Shown: positions 1 to 10,664, counted from the first letter of the stretch. The stretch is DNA of 64,000 nt from Rhodoferax sp. (GCF_028688795.1 NZ_JAQTXM010000006.1:1-64000); one strand, 5' to 3'. Made by a program: numbers and translations. Notes: a model not told the origin generated them from the letters alone.

Positions 1-125
1 CCACCAAATTTGGCTGCCAACACCGAGGTGATGGCCGCTGTCAGGGTGGTTTTGCCATGGTCAACGTGACCGATGGTGCCCACGTTGACGTGGGGCTTGG
101 TGCGCGTGAATTTTTCTTTTCCCAT
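1..125 (-). CDS. tuf: Elongation factor Tu, N-terminal fragment (runs off window start)
   Basis: Reverse complement translates [42 protein letters not shown], the EF-Tu N-terminus with P-loop GHVDHGKT. Confidence 0.97.
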   Translation of the reverse strand, partial: MGKEKFTRTKPHVNVGTIGHVDHGKTTLTAAITSVLAAKFG

Positions 126-206
126 TTTCAGACTCCGAAGATTAAAAGACGGTCAATAAAAAAGGCGATCAACCTACAACAACCAGTTGAATGCAAAACA
201 CCCAAA

Positions 207-281
207 TGGTGCCCATTCCGGGAATCGGACCCGGGACCTCTCCCTTACCAAGGGAGTGCTCTGCCACTGAGCCAAATGGGC
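207..281 (-). tRNA. tRNA-Thr(GGT)
   Basis: Cloverleaf GCCCATTTGGCTCAGTGGCAGAGCACTCCCTTGGTAAGGGAGAGGTCCCGGGTCCGATTCCCGGAATGGGCACCA; anticodon loop TTGGTAA; encoded CCA. Confidence 0.95.
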
Positions 282-315
282 GATATACCTGTGCACTAGC
301 CAACTGCGCAAACAC

Positions 316-389
316 TGGAGCGGGAGACGGGAATCGAACCCGCGTCATTAGCTTGGAAGGCTAGGGTTCTACCATTGAACTACTCCCGC
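316..389 (-). tRNA. tRNA-Gly(TCC)
   Basis: GCGGGAGTAGTTCAATGGTAGAACCCTAGCCTTCCAAGCTAATGACGCGGGTTCGATTCCCGTCTCCCGCTCCA; anticodon TCC. Confidence 0.95.
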
Positions 390-455
390 CTCGAAGCTGA
401 ACCCGTCAACCTGTCAGCGCACCACGCTTCGCAGCAGCGTCACACTCAAATTCAT

Positions 456-540
456 TGGTGGAGAGGGCTGGATTCGAACCAGCGTACTCGTAAGAGGGCA
501 GATTTACAGTCTGCTGCCATTAACCACTCGGCCACCTCTC
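456..540 (-). tRNA. tRNA-Tyr(GTA)
   Basis: GGAGAGGTGGCCGAGTGGTTAATGGCAGCAGACTGTAAATCTGCC...GGTTCGAATCCAGCCCTCTCCACCA; long variable arm, anticodon GTA. Confidence 0.95.
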
Positions 541-590
541 CACTGTGAGCCGCTGATTATGCCACCAAATCTGCGCTATTGCCAAGTAAT

Positions 591-1331
591 TTACTTTTCA
601 CCGAAATCTGTCCAATAGATGGGCGGCCGACCATGCGACTGCAAAAAATGGTTTGCCTGCGAAAAGTGGCCGCACCCGATGAACGGCTTGGGTGGGCGCA
701 ACGCCGACAAGGGTGAAGGATGGTTAGCCGTCAAGACCAGCACTGTTGGTGATTGCGAATCATCTTCTGCCAAGATCAAGGATTGGTATGCTTGCGCATG
801 GGCGCCCCACAGCATAAAAACCACCGGCTGATGCCGCTGCACCACCGCCTGAATGACTGCACGGGTCAAGCCATCCCAGCCGATGCGCGCGTGGCTGGCA
901 GGCCGCCCCTCCTCCACCGTTAGGCAGGTATTCAGCAACAAAACGCCTTGCCTAGCCCATCCAACGAGTGAGCCCTGGAACCCAGCACCCGAGGCCTGCA
1001 ACTCCGGGTCACGTGCCAACTCCTTGAGAATATTCCGCAGCGAAGGCGGCAAGGCCACACCCGGCGCGACTGAAAAGGCCAACCCTTGCGCCTGGCCGGC
1101 GCCGTGGTAGGGGTCTTGCCCAAGAATCACCACTTTGACGCTAGCCAATGCGGTGAGCTCCAGGGCGCGGAACGGGTACACAGGAAAGATGGTGGCACCC
1201 GCATCCAGGCGCTGCTGAAGCAGGGTGGCCAGTCGCTGGCCCGCGGGGCTGCGCAAATAATCATCGACCAGAGCTGACCAATCAGGCGCAACCGGCCAAG
1301 CATTGGGCGCCCACGCGCGCAGGGCTGCCAT
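591..1331 (-). CDS. ung: Uracil-DNA glycosylase
   Basis: Motifs VVILGQDPYHGAGQAQGLAFSV and ANHPSPLSA. Confidence 0.95.
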   Translation of the reverse strand: MAALRAWAPNAWPVAPDWSALVDDYLRSPAGQRLATLLQQRLDAGATIFPVYPFRALELTALASVKVVILGQDPYHGAGQAQGLAFSVAPGVALPPSLRNILKELARDPELQASGAGFQGSLVGWARQGVLLLNTCLTVEEGRPASHARIGWDGLTRAVIQAVVQRHQPVVFMLWGAHAQAYQSLILAEDDSQSPTVLVLTANHPSPLSALRPPKPFIGCGHFSQANHFLQSHGRPPIYWTDFGEK

Positions 1332-2125
1332 CAGGTCGGATCAAACAACGCGGCCAGCGCCGCCCCTGGCTCTGGGGCACGCATGAAGGCCTCACCGACC
1401 AGAAACGCATTGACCCCGGCCGCACCCATGCGCAGCACGTCGTCCCGGCTGTGAATGCCGCTTTCACACACCAACAAGCGCTCAGCGGGAATGTTGCGCA
1501 TCAGGCTCAGCGTGGTGTCAAGCGACACCTCAAACGTCTTGAGGTTGCGGTTATTGACGCCGATCAGCGGCGTTTTGAGCTTGAGCGCACGCGCCAACTC
1601 ACTGGCGTCATGGACTTCGACCAACACGGCCATGTCCAGACCGTGGGCGATCTGCTCAAAGTCTTTCATTTGCGCATCGTCTAGGCAAGCGGCGATCAGC
1701 AAAATGGCATCGGCGCCCATGGCACGCGACTCATAAATTTGGTAGGAATCAACCATGAAATCTTTGCGCAGCACCGGCAATTGGCACGACGCCCGGGCCT
1801 GCTTGAGAAAGTCCACACAGCCTTGGAAAAATTGCACATCAGTGAGCACTGACAAGCAGGCTGCACCGTATTCTGCATAGCTTTGAGCAATGTCGGCGGG
1901 AATAAAGTCCTCCCGCAACACGCCTTTGGACGGGCTCGCTCTTTTGATTTCGGCGATCACCGCCGCGTGCCCCGAGGCAATTTTTGCGCGCATGGCGCCG
2001 ACAAAATCCCGCGTCAGCACGCGGCTCTCGGCGTCATAACGCACATCGGCCAACGATTTGCGCGACAAGGCAGCGGCGACTTCTTCGCGCTTGACCGCCA
2101 CGATTTTTTCCAGAATATCAGTCAT
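1331..2125 (-). CDS. trpC: Indole-3-glycerol phosphate synthase
   Basis: [20 protein letters not shown]...[17 protein letters not shown]...[12 protein letters not shown] trimmed to internal ATG. Confidence 0.95.
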   Translation of the reverse strand: MTDILEKIVAVKREEVAAALSRKSLADVRYDAESRVLTRDFVGAMRAKIASGHAAVIAEIKRASPSKGVLREDFIPADIAQSYAEYGAACLSVLTDVQFFQGCVDFLKQARASCQLPVLRKDFMVDSYQIYESRAMGADAILLIAACLDDAQMKDFEQIAHGLDMAVLVEVHDASELARALKLKTPLIGVNNRNLKTFEVSLDTTLSLMRNIPAERLLVCESGIHSRDDVLRMGAAGVNAFLVGEAFMRAPEPGAALAALFDPT

Positions 2126-2255
2126 GTTGGGTTGGCTCCTGCGAGCCTTTTTTGAGAATGTTGATAAACACGCGGTGCAACACCAGCCCCGCGACAATAA
2201 AAAGCACCGAGATGCCAATGGCGATCCAGGCGCCGTCCGTGTTCAAAAGTGCCAT
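2118..2255 (-). CDS. 45-aa putative single-pass membrane protein between trpD and trpC (absent from the supplied ORF track)
   Basis: Reverse complement reads [45 protein letters not shown]; starts 1 nt after the trpD stop and overlaps the trpC start by 8 nt. Confidence 0.6.
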   Translation of the reverse strand: MALLNTDGAWIAIGISVLFIVAGLVLHRVFINILKKGSQEPTQHD

Positions 2256-2256
2256 G

Positions 2257-3303
2257 TCAAACCCCGCTCAGGGCATGTGCGGCCGTCACCAAGGCGGCCA
2301 GCTTGGCTTTGGCGGCACCCGATTCCAGCGCAGCACGCGCCAAGTCAACGCCCTCTTTCATCGAGTTGGCCACATTGGCCGCGTACAGCGCCACGCCTGC
2401 GTTCAGCACCACAATTTCTTTCGGCGGCCCATCCACGTTGTCCAGCACGCCCAGCAACATGGCGCGCGACTGCTCAGGCGTTTCCACCTTGAAGGCGCGG
2501 CTGCTGGCCATCGTCAGACCAAAGTCTTCGGGGTGAATCTCATATTCGGTCACCTGGCCGTTTTTCAGCTCACCCACCAGCGTGGCGGCGCCCAGTGACA
2601 CCTCGTCCATGCCGTCCTTGCCGTAGACCACCACGGCATGGTCGGTGCCCAGGCGCTCCAGCGCGCGCACCTGAATACCCACCAGATCAGCGTGAAACAC
2701 GCCCATCAAAATGTTCGGCGCACCAGCTGGGTTGGTCAGCGGCCCGAGCAGGTTGAAAATGGTCTTGACGCCCATTTCACGGCGCACCGGGGCCACGTTC
2801 TTCATTGCCGGATGGTGGTTCGGGGCAAACATGAAGCCCACACCCACTTGCTCGATGCACTTGGCAATCGCGTCCGGCGTGAGGTTGATATTGACACCCA
2901 GCGACTCCATCACATCAGCGCTGCCGCTTTTGCTTGAGACACTGCGCCCGCCGTGTTTACTGACCTTGGCCCCGGCCGCGGCCGCCACAAACATGGCGCA
3001 GGTGGAGATGTTGAAGGTGAACGCGCCATCGCCACCGGTGCCCACGATGTCAACCATGTGGGTCTTGTCGGCCACATTGACCTTGGTGGAAAACTCGCGC
3101 ATCACTTGCGCCGCGGCGGTGATTTCGCCAATGGTTTCCTTTTTGACGCGCAGACCAGTGATGAACGCCGCCAGCATCACCGGACTCCATTCGCCCGCCA
3201 TGATTTGCCGCATGATGTAGAGCATTTCGTCGTGAAAAATCTCACGGTGCTCAATGGTGCGCAACAGCGCTTCTTGCGGGGTGATGGTGATGAGGTGAGT
3301 CAT
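2257..3303 (-). CDS. trpD: Anthranilate phosphoribosyltransferase
   Basis: [51 protein letters not shown]; start trimmed to [13 protein letters not shown]. Confidence 0.96.
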   Translation of the reverse strand: MTHLITITPQEALLRTIEHREIFHDEMLYIMRQIMAGEWSPVMLAAFITGLRVKKETIGEITAAAQVMREFSTKVNVADKTHMVDIVGTGGDGAFTFNISTCAMFVAAAAGAKVSKHGGRSVSSKSGSADVMESLGVNINLTPDAIAKCIEQVGVGFMFAPNHHPAMKNVAPVRREMGVKTIFNLLGPLTNPAGAPNILMGVFHADLVGIQVRALERLGTDHAVVVYGKDGMDEVSLGAATLVGELKNGQVTEYEIHPEDFGLTMASSRAFKVETPEQSRAMLLGVLDNVDGPPKEIVVLNAGVALYAANVANSMKEGVDLARAALESGAAKAKLAALVTAAHALSGV

Positions 3304-3362
3304 GGCGCTCCTTGGTCTGATGGATAGGGTCTGGTCACGGCGGCCAACCCAGTGGCCGCGCT

Positions 3363-4061
3363 TCACGGGGCTGGATTGTCCGTCAAGGCCAATTTGAGGC
3401 CAAAGCCCACAAACATCACCCCCGCCACACGCTCCAGACCATGCATGCCGCGCTGCACCAACGTGAGGCGGCGGGAGGCCCATGCCCCCAGCCCGGCATA
3501 GGCCAGGTTGATCGGCAAGGCATTGACCGTGAACAGAACGCCCAGCAAGCCAAACGCCAAGGGCTTGTTGGCGGCGCCCGGGGCAATGAACTGCGGCACA
3601 AAGGCCAGAAAAAACAACGCAACCTTGGGGTTGAGCGCATTCGTCCCAAAGCCCTTAAAAAATATAGATTTTAGGCTTCTAGCTCTTGTATCTATTACGC
3701 TAGAAGCTACTGAATTTATAGTATTTCGAGATTTGCTCAACATCAGTTGTAGTCCGACATAAAGCAAATAAAGCGCCCCCACCCACTTCAACACCGTGAA
3801 CGCCGCACTGGACGCGGCCATCAGCGCGCTGACCCCCAAAGCCGCTGCCAACACATGCACAAAGCAACCGGCACTGATTCCCAGCGTGGCCACCACGCCG
3901 GCGCGAAACCCACCGCGCAGCGCGTTCGTCACAATAAACAACACATCAGGCCCCGGGGTCAGGTTCAGCAACCAACCCGCCAGCACAAACAAGCCCAGGT
4001 GATCAATGCCCAAGGCCCCCGGTGACAGGCCCGCCAGCTGGGCGCCCAGCGCTTGCAACAT
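3363..4061 (-). CDS. LysE/RhtB family translocator
   Basis: [31 protein letters not shown] and [15 protein letters not shown]; start trimmed to MLQALGAQ. Confidence 0.88.
   Translation of the reverse strand: MLQALGAQLAGLSPGALGIDHLGLFVLAGWLLNLTPGPDVLFIVTNALRGGFRAGVVATLGISAGCFVHVLAAALGVSALMAASSAAFTVLKWVGALYLLYVGLQLMLSKSRNTINSVASSVIDTRARSLKSIFFKGFGTNALNPKVALFFLAFVPQFIAPGAANKPLAFGLLGVLFTVNALPINLAYAGLGAWASRRLTLVQRGMHGLERVAGVMFVGFGLKLALTDNPAP
3659..3722 (-). repeat. Dispersed AT-rich repeat copy A, inside the LysE-family ORF
   Basis: Minus strand AGTAGCTTCTAGCGTAATAGATACAAGAGCTAGAAGCCTAAAATCTATATT aligns with the other copies in the window. Confidence 0.65.
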
Positions 4062-4125
4062 CGTCACCAGGCCCTTGCTGTTGGCCCTGGCAGCAACGCC
4101 CAAGTCGGCGCATGGCGAGTCGTCG

Positions 4126-5205
4126 TCACTTGAAAAATGCCCTGATGGCAGCCACGGCGTGGTCAATGCCTGCCTGGTCCACATCCAAATGCGTGACAAA
4201 ACGCAGACGGTACAAACCGGTGGCCAGGACACCATACTGCTGTAAATAAGCGAGCAACTCAGGGGCGCGCGCCTTAGCGTTGCCGATCAAATCGACAAAC
4301 ACCATGTTGGTTTGGGGTGGCTCTACCTGTACGCCCGGCAAACCCTGCAAGCCACTCGCCAGCCGCGCCGCCAAGGCATGGTCATCGGCCAGCCGGGTCA
4401 GATGATGGTCCAGCACATGACTACCCGCCGCCGCCAACAGGCCCGCCTGACGCATGCCGCCGCCCGCCATCTTGCGGATGCGATGGGCTTTTTTGATCAG
4501 GTCGGCGCTGCCGCACAACACCGAACCCACCGGGGCACCCAAGCCCTTACTCAGGCACACCGAGACACTGTCAAAACACTGGGCAATGCGCCGGGCTTCA
4601 GCCACGATGGCCGCTTGGCTGGGTGGCACGGCAACACCAGCCGCAGATATCGCCTGCGCCACGGCTGCATTGAACAGGCGCGCGCCGTCCAGATGCCGCG
4701 CCAAGCCGTGGTGCGCGGCCAGTTCCGTCGCCGCCTGCACATAGTCAAACGGCAGCCATTTGCCGCCAAAAGTGTTCTCAAGTGTCAGCAAACGGGTTTT
4801 GGCAAAGTGCACATCGTCGGGCTTGATGGCGGCTTCGATGTCATCAAGGGCCAGCGTGCCATCTGGCTGATGATTCAAGGGCTGCGGCTGCACGCTGCCC
4901 AACACCGCTGCGCCACCGCCTTCCCAGCGGTAGGTGTGGGCGTATTGGCCCACGATGTACTCGTCGCCACGCTGGCAGTGCGCCAGGATGGCGCACAGGT
5001 TGCTTTGCGTGCCGGTGGGCACAAACAGCGCAGCATCGAACCCCAGCATCGCGGCCAATTTGTCCTGCAGCGCGTTGATGCTCGGGTCGTCGCCAAATAC
5101 GTCGTCACCCACCGGAGCGGCGGCCATCACGGCACGCATGGCGGAGGTCGGTTGCGTCACGGTGTCGCTGCGCAAGTCAGCAATGAGGGGGTGTGTTTTA
5201 TGCAT
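4126..5205 (-). CDS. ltaE: Low-specificity L-threonine aldolase (PLP dependent)
   Basis: LRSDTVTQPTSAMRAVMAAAPVGDDVFGDDPS...LSKGLGAPVGSVLCG. Confidence 0.9.
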   Translation of the reverse strand: MHKTHPLIADLRSDTVTQPTSAMRAVMAAAPVGDDVFGDDPSINALQDKLAAMLGFDAALFVPTGTQSNLCAILAHCQRGDEYIVGQYAHTYRWEGGGAAVLGSVQPQPLNHQPDGTLALDDIEAAIKPDDVHFAKTRLLTLENTFGGKWLPFDYVQAATELAAHHGLARHLDGARLFNAAVAQAISAAGVAVPPSQAAIVAEARRIAQCFDSVSVCLSKGLGAPVGSVLCGSADLIKKAHRIRKMAGGGMRQAGLLAAAGSHVLDHHLTRLADDHALAARLASGLQGLPGVQVEPPQTNMVFVDLIGNAKARAPELLAYLQQYGVLATGLYRLRFVTHLDVDQAGIDHAVAAIRAFFK

Positions 5206-5206
5206 G

Positions 5207-5252
5207 ATTATTGCCTCTAGGCCATATTAAATAAGCGCAAGCAGCTATTACT
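5207..5252 (-). repeat. Dispersed AT-rich repeat copy B, between trpG and ltaE
   Basis: Minus strand GTAATAGCTGCTTGCGCTTATTTAATATGGCCTAGAGGCAATAAT. Confidence 0.75.
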
Positions 5253-5849
5253 TCAGGAGCCTCTTGGTTTCAGAAAATTGGCCAACATGGCGTGGCCGTG
5301 CTCGGTCAGGATGCTCTCAGGGTGAAACTGCACACCTTCGATGTCGAGGCTAGTGTGTTTGATGCCCATGATTTCGCCGTCGTCGGTCCAGGCGGTGACT
5401 TTCAGACAGGCCGGGCAAGTGGCGCGCTCGATGGAGAGCGAGTGGTAGCGGTTCACCGTGAACTGCGCAGGCAGGCCCGCAAACACGCCCTCTTGCGTGG
5501 TCGTCATGACACTGGTTTTACCGTGCATGAGCTGCTGCGCCCGGATGATATTGCCGCCAAAGGCCGCGCCAATCGCCTGATGGCCCAGGCACACCCCCAA
5601 AATAGGCAGCTTGCCCGCAAAGTGCTGGATGGCGGGCACCGAAATGCCCGCCTCTTTGGGTGAACAAGGGCCGGGTGAGATCACCAGCCGGTCCAGCTGC
5701 CCGGCAGCCAGCATCGCATCGATGTCAGCTAGGCTGATTTCATCGTTGCGCGCCACGGTCACGTCAGCCCCCAGCTCACCCAGATATTGGACGATGTTAT
5801 AGGTAAAGCTGTCGTAGTTGTCGATCATTAATAGTTTCATGGCAGTCAT
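5253..5849 (-). CDS. trpG: Anthranilate synthase component II (glutamine amidotransferase)
   Basis: [63 protein letters not shown]. Confidence 0.95.
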   Translation of the reverse strand: MTAMKLLMIDNYDSFTYNIVQYLGELGADVTVARNDEISLADIDAMLAAGQLDRLVISPGPCSPKEAGISVPAIQHFAGKLPILGVCLGHQAIGAAFGGNIIRAQQLMHGKTSVMTTTQEGVFAGLPAQFTVNRYHSLSIERATCPACLKVTAWTDDGEIMGIKHTSLDIEGVQFHPESILTEHGHAMLANFLKPRGS

Positions 5850-5900
5850 TTAAAGTGGTTCGATTTTCATCAAGGCGGCTTGCTGAAGGCAGCAAGCCGG

Positions 5901-8417
5901 TTAGTAAAGGGGGCTTTGGACGCCAGCCCATTGGCGCCACTGCGGGTCAGTCACAAACGCGCTGGCCCAGGCAAACACCTGCTCTGCAGGCATAGGCCGG
6001 GCAATGCCATAGCCCTGCACCACGTCGCAGCCCAGGCGCAGCAGCAGCCCGCCCTGGTCTTGCGTTTCAACACCTTCGGCAATCACATGCAGCTTGAACA
6101 ACGAGGCAATGTGGATGATGGACTCAACCAAGGCGCGGTCGTCGGCATCTTCCAACATGTCACGCACAAAGCTTTGGTCAATTTTGAGGGTTTGCACCGG
6201 AATGCGCTTGAGGTAACTCAGCGACGAATAACCGGTGCCGAAGTCATCCAGCGAAAAATCAATGCCCAAAGCGCGGCAATTGGCAATCAAGGTCTTCATG
6301 GCCCCAACGTCACCCAACGCCACCGACTCCAAAATCTCAAACTCCAGCAAGCTCGCTGACACCTGCGGATAACAAGCCAACAAGATCTGAAGGCGCGGCA
6401 AGAAGTCTTCCTGCTGAAAGTGCCGCGCCGCAATGTTGACACTCACTGGCCAGGTCTGACCCTGTTGCTGCCACAGCGCCAGCTGTTTCAGGGCTTGCTC
6501 AATGACCCATTCGCCAATCGCCACAATCACATCAGACTGCTCCACCAGGGGCAAGAACGAGAGCGGCGGAATCATGCCGTCTTGCGGGTGCTGCCAGCGC
6601 AGCAAAGCCTCAAAACCCACAACGTCGCCGGTGCGCAAATTCACCTTGGGCTGGTAATACAACAGCAACTCGTTGTCAACAATCGCCTGGCTGACCCGGG
6701 CCAGCGTTTGCTGAACGGATTCTTGCTGAATGTCTTGCAGCACATCAAAGCGGTGGTAGCGGTTGCGCCCAGTTTGTTTGGCAACGTACATGGCTTGGTC
6801 AGCATGGCGCAGCAGCGTGTCGGGGTCAGAGCCATCGGCCGGAAATACCGTAAATCCCAAGCTGCCGGTGATGGCAATGTGGTGACCTTGGAGCTCAAAG
6901 GGCTCAGACAGGGTTTGCAAAATGCGCGCCAGCAGCTTGGTCAAATCCACGTCATCGGCCAGGTCTTCAAGCAAGATCACAAATTCGTCACCGCCCAGTC
7001 GCGTCAGCGTGTCGACGGCGCGCAACTCTTGGTTCAAGCGCGCCGTGAGTGCCACCAGCAGGGCGTCACCCACGGAATGACCATAGGTGTCATTGACGGG
7101 CTTGAACTTGTCCAAGTCAAGCAGGCACACGGCCAGTTGGGTGCTGTCGCGCCTGGATTTTTCAAGTGCCCGCTCAAAACGGTCGGCCAGCAGCACGCGG
7201 TTGGGTAGGCCGGTGAGTGCGTCATGACTGGCCTGCCATTGCAGACGTTCTTGCACCTGGTCACGCTCAGACACATCACGCAGCACCAGCACACAGCCCA
7301 GCACGTGCCCCAATACCGGGCCACGTTCTGAAAAAATTGGCGTGGCCAGGCTTTCTACCGACACCAGGCTGCCCTGCGGCTTGACCAGCACGGTGTGCGT
7401 GCTCGACTGGGCAGCCACGCCTGAGGCCAGCACCTGCATCACCGGATTGGTCAGCCGCACCTGCGTGGCACTGTCTTTGAACACCAAGAAACCAGCCACG
7501 GGCTTGCCCAGCACCTGAGTCAGGGGCCAGCCGGTCAGATGTTGAGCCACTTCATTCATGAAGCTCACCAAACCCCGGGCGTCGGTGGTGATGACGGCGT
7601 CGCCAATCGAGGCCAGCGTGACCTGCGCCAGCTCCTTTTCTGCCTGCAGCGCGTCTTTCAGGTCGCGCTCGGTCTGCCGCTGCACGCCCAACGCGTCCAG
7701 CATGATGTTGAAGGCCCGCGCCAGATGGCTCACCTCGTCGCTGCCGCCCGCCATGGCCCGCACCTGTGATTTGCCGGTGCTCACCTCGTCAGCCACTTTG
7801 GCCAGGGCTGTCAGGCGGCGCGTCAGGCGGCTGGCCAACAACCACGCCAGCACGACACCGACAGCAATTGCCAGCAAGGTGTAAAGCAGGCCGCTTTGGG
7901 TGATCGCCGCAAGCCGGGTGGCAGTGGCACTTTGTGACACACCCACTCGAACCCAGCCAATTCGGTCGCGCTGCACCAGCACCGGCACCACCACATCAGC
8001 CAGGGTGCTGCTGCGCACCAGCAACTGGGGGCTGGGGTCAACCGCAACGGCAAAGCGGTCGGCATCCGCCAAAAACTGGCCACGCAAGCCAGGCTGACCA
8101 TGCGCCACAATTTTGCCGCTGGGCAACACCACCATCACATGTGTGACACCGGGATAGGCGCTGATGGCCATCGTTAACTCCTGCAAGCCGGACAAGTCTG
8201 ACGACAGCAGGGGCGTGGCAGAAATCAGGCTCAAGTTTTGCGCCAGACTGATGGCCTGGCTGGTTTGGCTCTCGATCAAAAAATCGCGCTGGCGCAGCGA
8301 CAAGTCGTACACAAACAAACTCATCATGACGGCATGCACCAGCGCCACGCCCCAGATTAACTGGCGGCGTACCGTGCCCGACAACCAGCCAGGTAGGCGC
8401 ACGGGGTGATCCCTCAT
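5901..8417 (-). CDS. Membrane HAMP-PAS-GGDEF-EAL protein (c-di-GMP turnover)
   Basis: N-terminal TM, LTRLGGDEFVILLEDL (GGDEF), VVGFEALLRWQHP and DDFGTGYSSLSYLKRIPVQTLKIDQSFV (EAL). Confidence 0.93.
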   Translation of the reverse strand: MRDHPVRLPGWLSGTVRRQLIWGVALVHAVMMSLFVYDLSLRQRDFLIESQTSQAISLAQNLSLISATPLLSSDLSGLQELTMAISAYPGVTHVMVVLPSGKIVAHGQPGLRGQFLADADRFAVAVDPSPQLLVRSSTLADVVVPVLVQRDRIGWVRVGVSQSATATRLAAITQSGLLYTLLAIAVGVVLAWLLASRLTRRLTALAKVADEVSTGKSQVRAMAGGSDEVSHLARAFNIMLDALGVQRQTERDLKDALQAEKELAQVTLASIGDAVITTDARGLVSFMNEVAQHLTGWPLTQVLGKPVAGFLVFKDSATQVRLTNPVMQVLASGVAAQSSTHTVLVKPQGSLVSVESLATPIFSERGPVLGHVLGCVLVLRDVSERDQVQERLQWQASHDALTGLPNRVLLADRFERALEKSRRDSTQLAVCLLDLDKFKPVNDTYGHSVGDALLVALTARLNQELRAVDTLTRLGGDEFVILLEDLADDVDLTKLLARILQTLSEPFELQGHHIAITGSLGFTVFPADGSDPDTLLRHADQAMYVAKQTGRNRYHRFDVLQDIQQESVQQTLARVSQAIVDNELLLYYQPKVNLRTGDVVGFEALLRWQHPQDGMIPPLSFLPLVEQSDVIVAIGEWVIEQALKQLALWQQQGQTWPVSVNIAARHFQQEDFLPRLQILLACYPQVSASLLEFEILESVALGDVGAMKTLIANCRALGIDFSLDDFGTGYSSLSYLKRIPVQTLKIDQSFVRDMLEDADDRALVESIIHIASLFKLHVIAEGVETQDQGGLLLRLGCDVVQGYGIARPMPAEQVFAWASAFVTDPQWRQWAGVQSPLY

Positions 8418-9352
8418 TTTTGGTTTTTCACCAGCCGATTGAATTCGGCCATGAACGTCATGACGACCTCAAAGTCCGAGTCACTGGCGCTGACAAAACG
8501 CGTGGTGTCAATGCCTTTCAAGAGCTGTTGCCCTGGGGCAGAGTCTTGCAGAGTAATGAGCACCCGCTTGACTTGCGCCACCACCTCAGGCGGCACATCG
8601 TTGCGTGCAACGATGGCGTTTTGAATCAGGGTGGGCGTTTGCCAGATCACTTTCAGGTCAGCCGCTTCAACCGGGTTGGACTTCTCAAATGCCTGCCACG
8701 CCGTCGGCCAGGTGGCGCTGATGTCGCTCTGATGCAAATAGGCGTTCATGATGGACGAGTTGTGCGTGCCGACGTACTTGTTGGTAATGTCGGTGGCCAC
8801 GTTGATGCCATTTTTTTGCAAGTAGAGCTGCGGCATCATGGCCGCCGCCAAGGCCGTGGGCGCGGGGTATGCCACCACTTTGCCACGCAAGTCGGCAGGG
8901 GTTTGGATGGGGCTGTCTTTGCGCACAATGAAGACCCCGCGAAACAGCTCGTCGTTGCCCATTTTTGCAATCACGTGATAACCCCAATCGCGTGACAGGG
9001 CCGCGTGGTAGGGGTTGGGCAATGAAAAGTGCGATTTGCCCACGCGAAGTTTGCGCTCATAGTCGGCGTAGTCGCTAGAGGTCTCAAGGTCAAACGAGGT
9101 GCCGGGCAACTGGGTTTCCAGGTAAGCCATCAAAGGCTCAAATTTTTGATGCAACAGCTGCGGGTTTTGCAACGGATGCACGGCAAAAATATAGCGTGTG
9201 GTCGGGTCGGTCACCGCGGGCTTGTTGGTGTACTGCGGTGCGGGGGTGGTCTCTTCACGGCTACAGCCTGCCAAGCCCAAAAGGCACACGACAGCCAAGC
9301 CAAGCAAATACCGAATGGCTGGACGCTGTGGGCACTTGAGTAACTCAAACAT
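8414..9352 (-). CDS. PhnD-like phosphate/phosphonate-type periplasmic binding lipoprotein
   Basis: Lipobox VCLLGLAGC; FAVHPLQNPQLLHQKFEPLMAYLE...; RKDSPIQTPADLRGKVVAYPAPTALAAAMMPQLYL. Confidence 0.82.
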   Translation of the reverse strand: MFELLKCPQRPAIRYLLGLAVVCLLGLAGCSREETTPAPQYTNKPAVTDPTTRYIFAVHPLQNPQLLHQKFEPLMAYLETQLPGTSFDLETSSDYADYERKLRVGKSHFSLPNPYHAALSRDWGYHVIAKMGNDELFRGVFIVRKDSPIQTPADLRGKVVAYPAPTALAAAMMPQLYLQKNGINVATDITNKYVGTHNSSIMNAYLHQSDISATWPTAWQAFEKSNPVEAADLKVIWQTPTLIQNAIVARNDVPPEVVAQVKRVLITLQDSAPGQQLLKGIDTTRFVSASDSDFEVVMTFMAEFNRLVKNQK

Positions 9353-9431
9353 CGCGTTCCCTCAGGTTAACTTTCATGGCCCGCATGGCCTTGAAATTTG
9401 ACTTGTAGCGCCGCTGCCAGGTGTTCAACTT

Positions 9432-10664
9432 TTATTTGCATTCACTTCCCCCTGCCCCTTTCGGTGAATCTGCTTGGTCGACACACGCTTCTTGAAGCTT
9501 CTGCTCCAAAAACCGCACAATGTCCTCGCTCTTGGGTAATTCCAACTGGTACTTTGACACGAACAGTTGGTTGTCCATGCCCGCCAGCGCAAACTTGGCC
9601 AGGGAATGCTTTTTATGCGTACACAACAGGATGCCAATGGGTGGGTTGTCCCCCTCTGACATCATCTCTTGTTTGTACCAACTCACATAAGTATTGAGTT
9701 GGCCGATGTTCTCATGGCTGAACTCGGCCAGTTTCAACTCCACCAGGACGTGGCATTTCAGGATGCGGTGGTAAAAAACCAAGTCAACAAAGTAATACTC
9801 ATCGCCAATCAAAATCCGCTTTTGACGGGCCTCAAAGCAAAACCCATGGCCCAACTCAAGCAAGAAATCTTCAATTTTGCCAATCAGTTGCCCCTCCAGA
9901 TGTGATTCATTCATCACCTCCTGAGGGGTCAGACCCAAAAATTCAAACACGTACGGATCACGCACAGTCATCGCAAGCGATGCCTTTTGTGCGCTCAACT
10001 GGACGAGGCCGGACAGCTTCTTCTTGTCTATCGAAAGACCGCAACGCTCGTAGTAAAGGCTATGGATTTGCCGTTTAAGCTCCCGCACTGACCAGTTGCC
10101 TTGAATGCACTCCACCTCAAAAAAAGTCCGTTTGTCGACGTCCTGCAAATTGATGAGCTCCACTATATGAGTGAAGGACAGTCGCGAAACCAATGTTTTG
10201 CCGTCTATCCTGAAGGATGGAGTCGGCTCCACAGTTGACAACGGAGCTGCATCGCCAACGGCTTGCCCTTCTAAACCCACACCCTGCAGCCCAAAGGATA
10301 GCCATTGTGGAGCCGCCGCCTCCACAATTTGGGGATAGGTCAGGTAGAACTGGCGATACCGATAAATCTCGCGACGGTCACAACGCGAAATACCCAACCG
10401 GGTCAGGCTATCGGACAGCCGATCCATCAACTTGTCGCCATACTCAGCCCGGTCAACACCACGACGCTCATACGCCTCAACGTAAAGGCCAATCATCCAA
10501 TTACGCAAGGTCAAGCTGGCATTGACCGCCCGGCTCGCCTGAACTGTCAACTCCTCATGCACTTGCTGAATACGACCCACCAGCGAGCTGAAATTCAGAT
10601 CAAACTCCCCAGGCGAAAGACCCGCTTTGACAATCTTGCGGGGGCGCTTTTCGTCCATGGTCAA
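9432..10664 (-). CDS. YhcG/DUF1016-type PDDEXK nuclease family protein (TTG start at 10664 or ATG at 10658)
   Basis: N-terminal DUF1016-like helical domain; C-terminal FCFEARQKRILIGDEYYFVDLVFYHRILKCHVLVELKLAEF nuclease-like core. Confidence 0.87.
   Translation of the reverse strand: MTMDEKRPRKIVKAGLSPGEFDLNFSSLVGRIQQVHEELTVQASRAVNASLTLRNWMIGLYVEAYERRGVDRAEYGDKLMDRLSDSLTRLGISRCDRREIYRYRQFYLTYPQIVEAAAPQWLSFGLQGVGLEGQAVGDAAPLSTVEPTPSFRIDGKTLVSRLSFTHIVELINLQDVDKRTFFEVECIQGNWSVRELKRQIHSLYYERCGLSIDKKKLSGLVQLSAQKASLAMTVRDPYVFEFLGLTPQEVMNESHLEGQLIGKIEDFLLELGHGFCFEARQKRILIGDEYYFVDLVFYHRILKCHVLVELKLAEFSHENIGQLNTYVSWYKQEMMSEGDNPPIGILLCTHKKHSLAKFALAGMDNQLFVSKYQLELPKSEDIVRFLEQKLQEACVDQADSPKGAGGSECK

Noticed and set aside
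4312-5220. 302-aa plus ORF opposite ltaE
   Set aside because: Antisense to a well-supported threonine aldolase.
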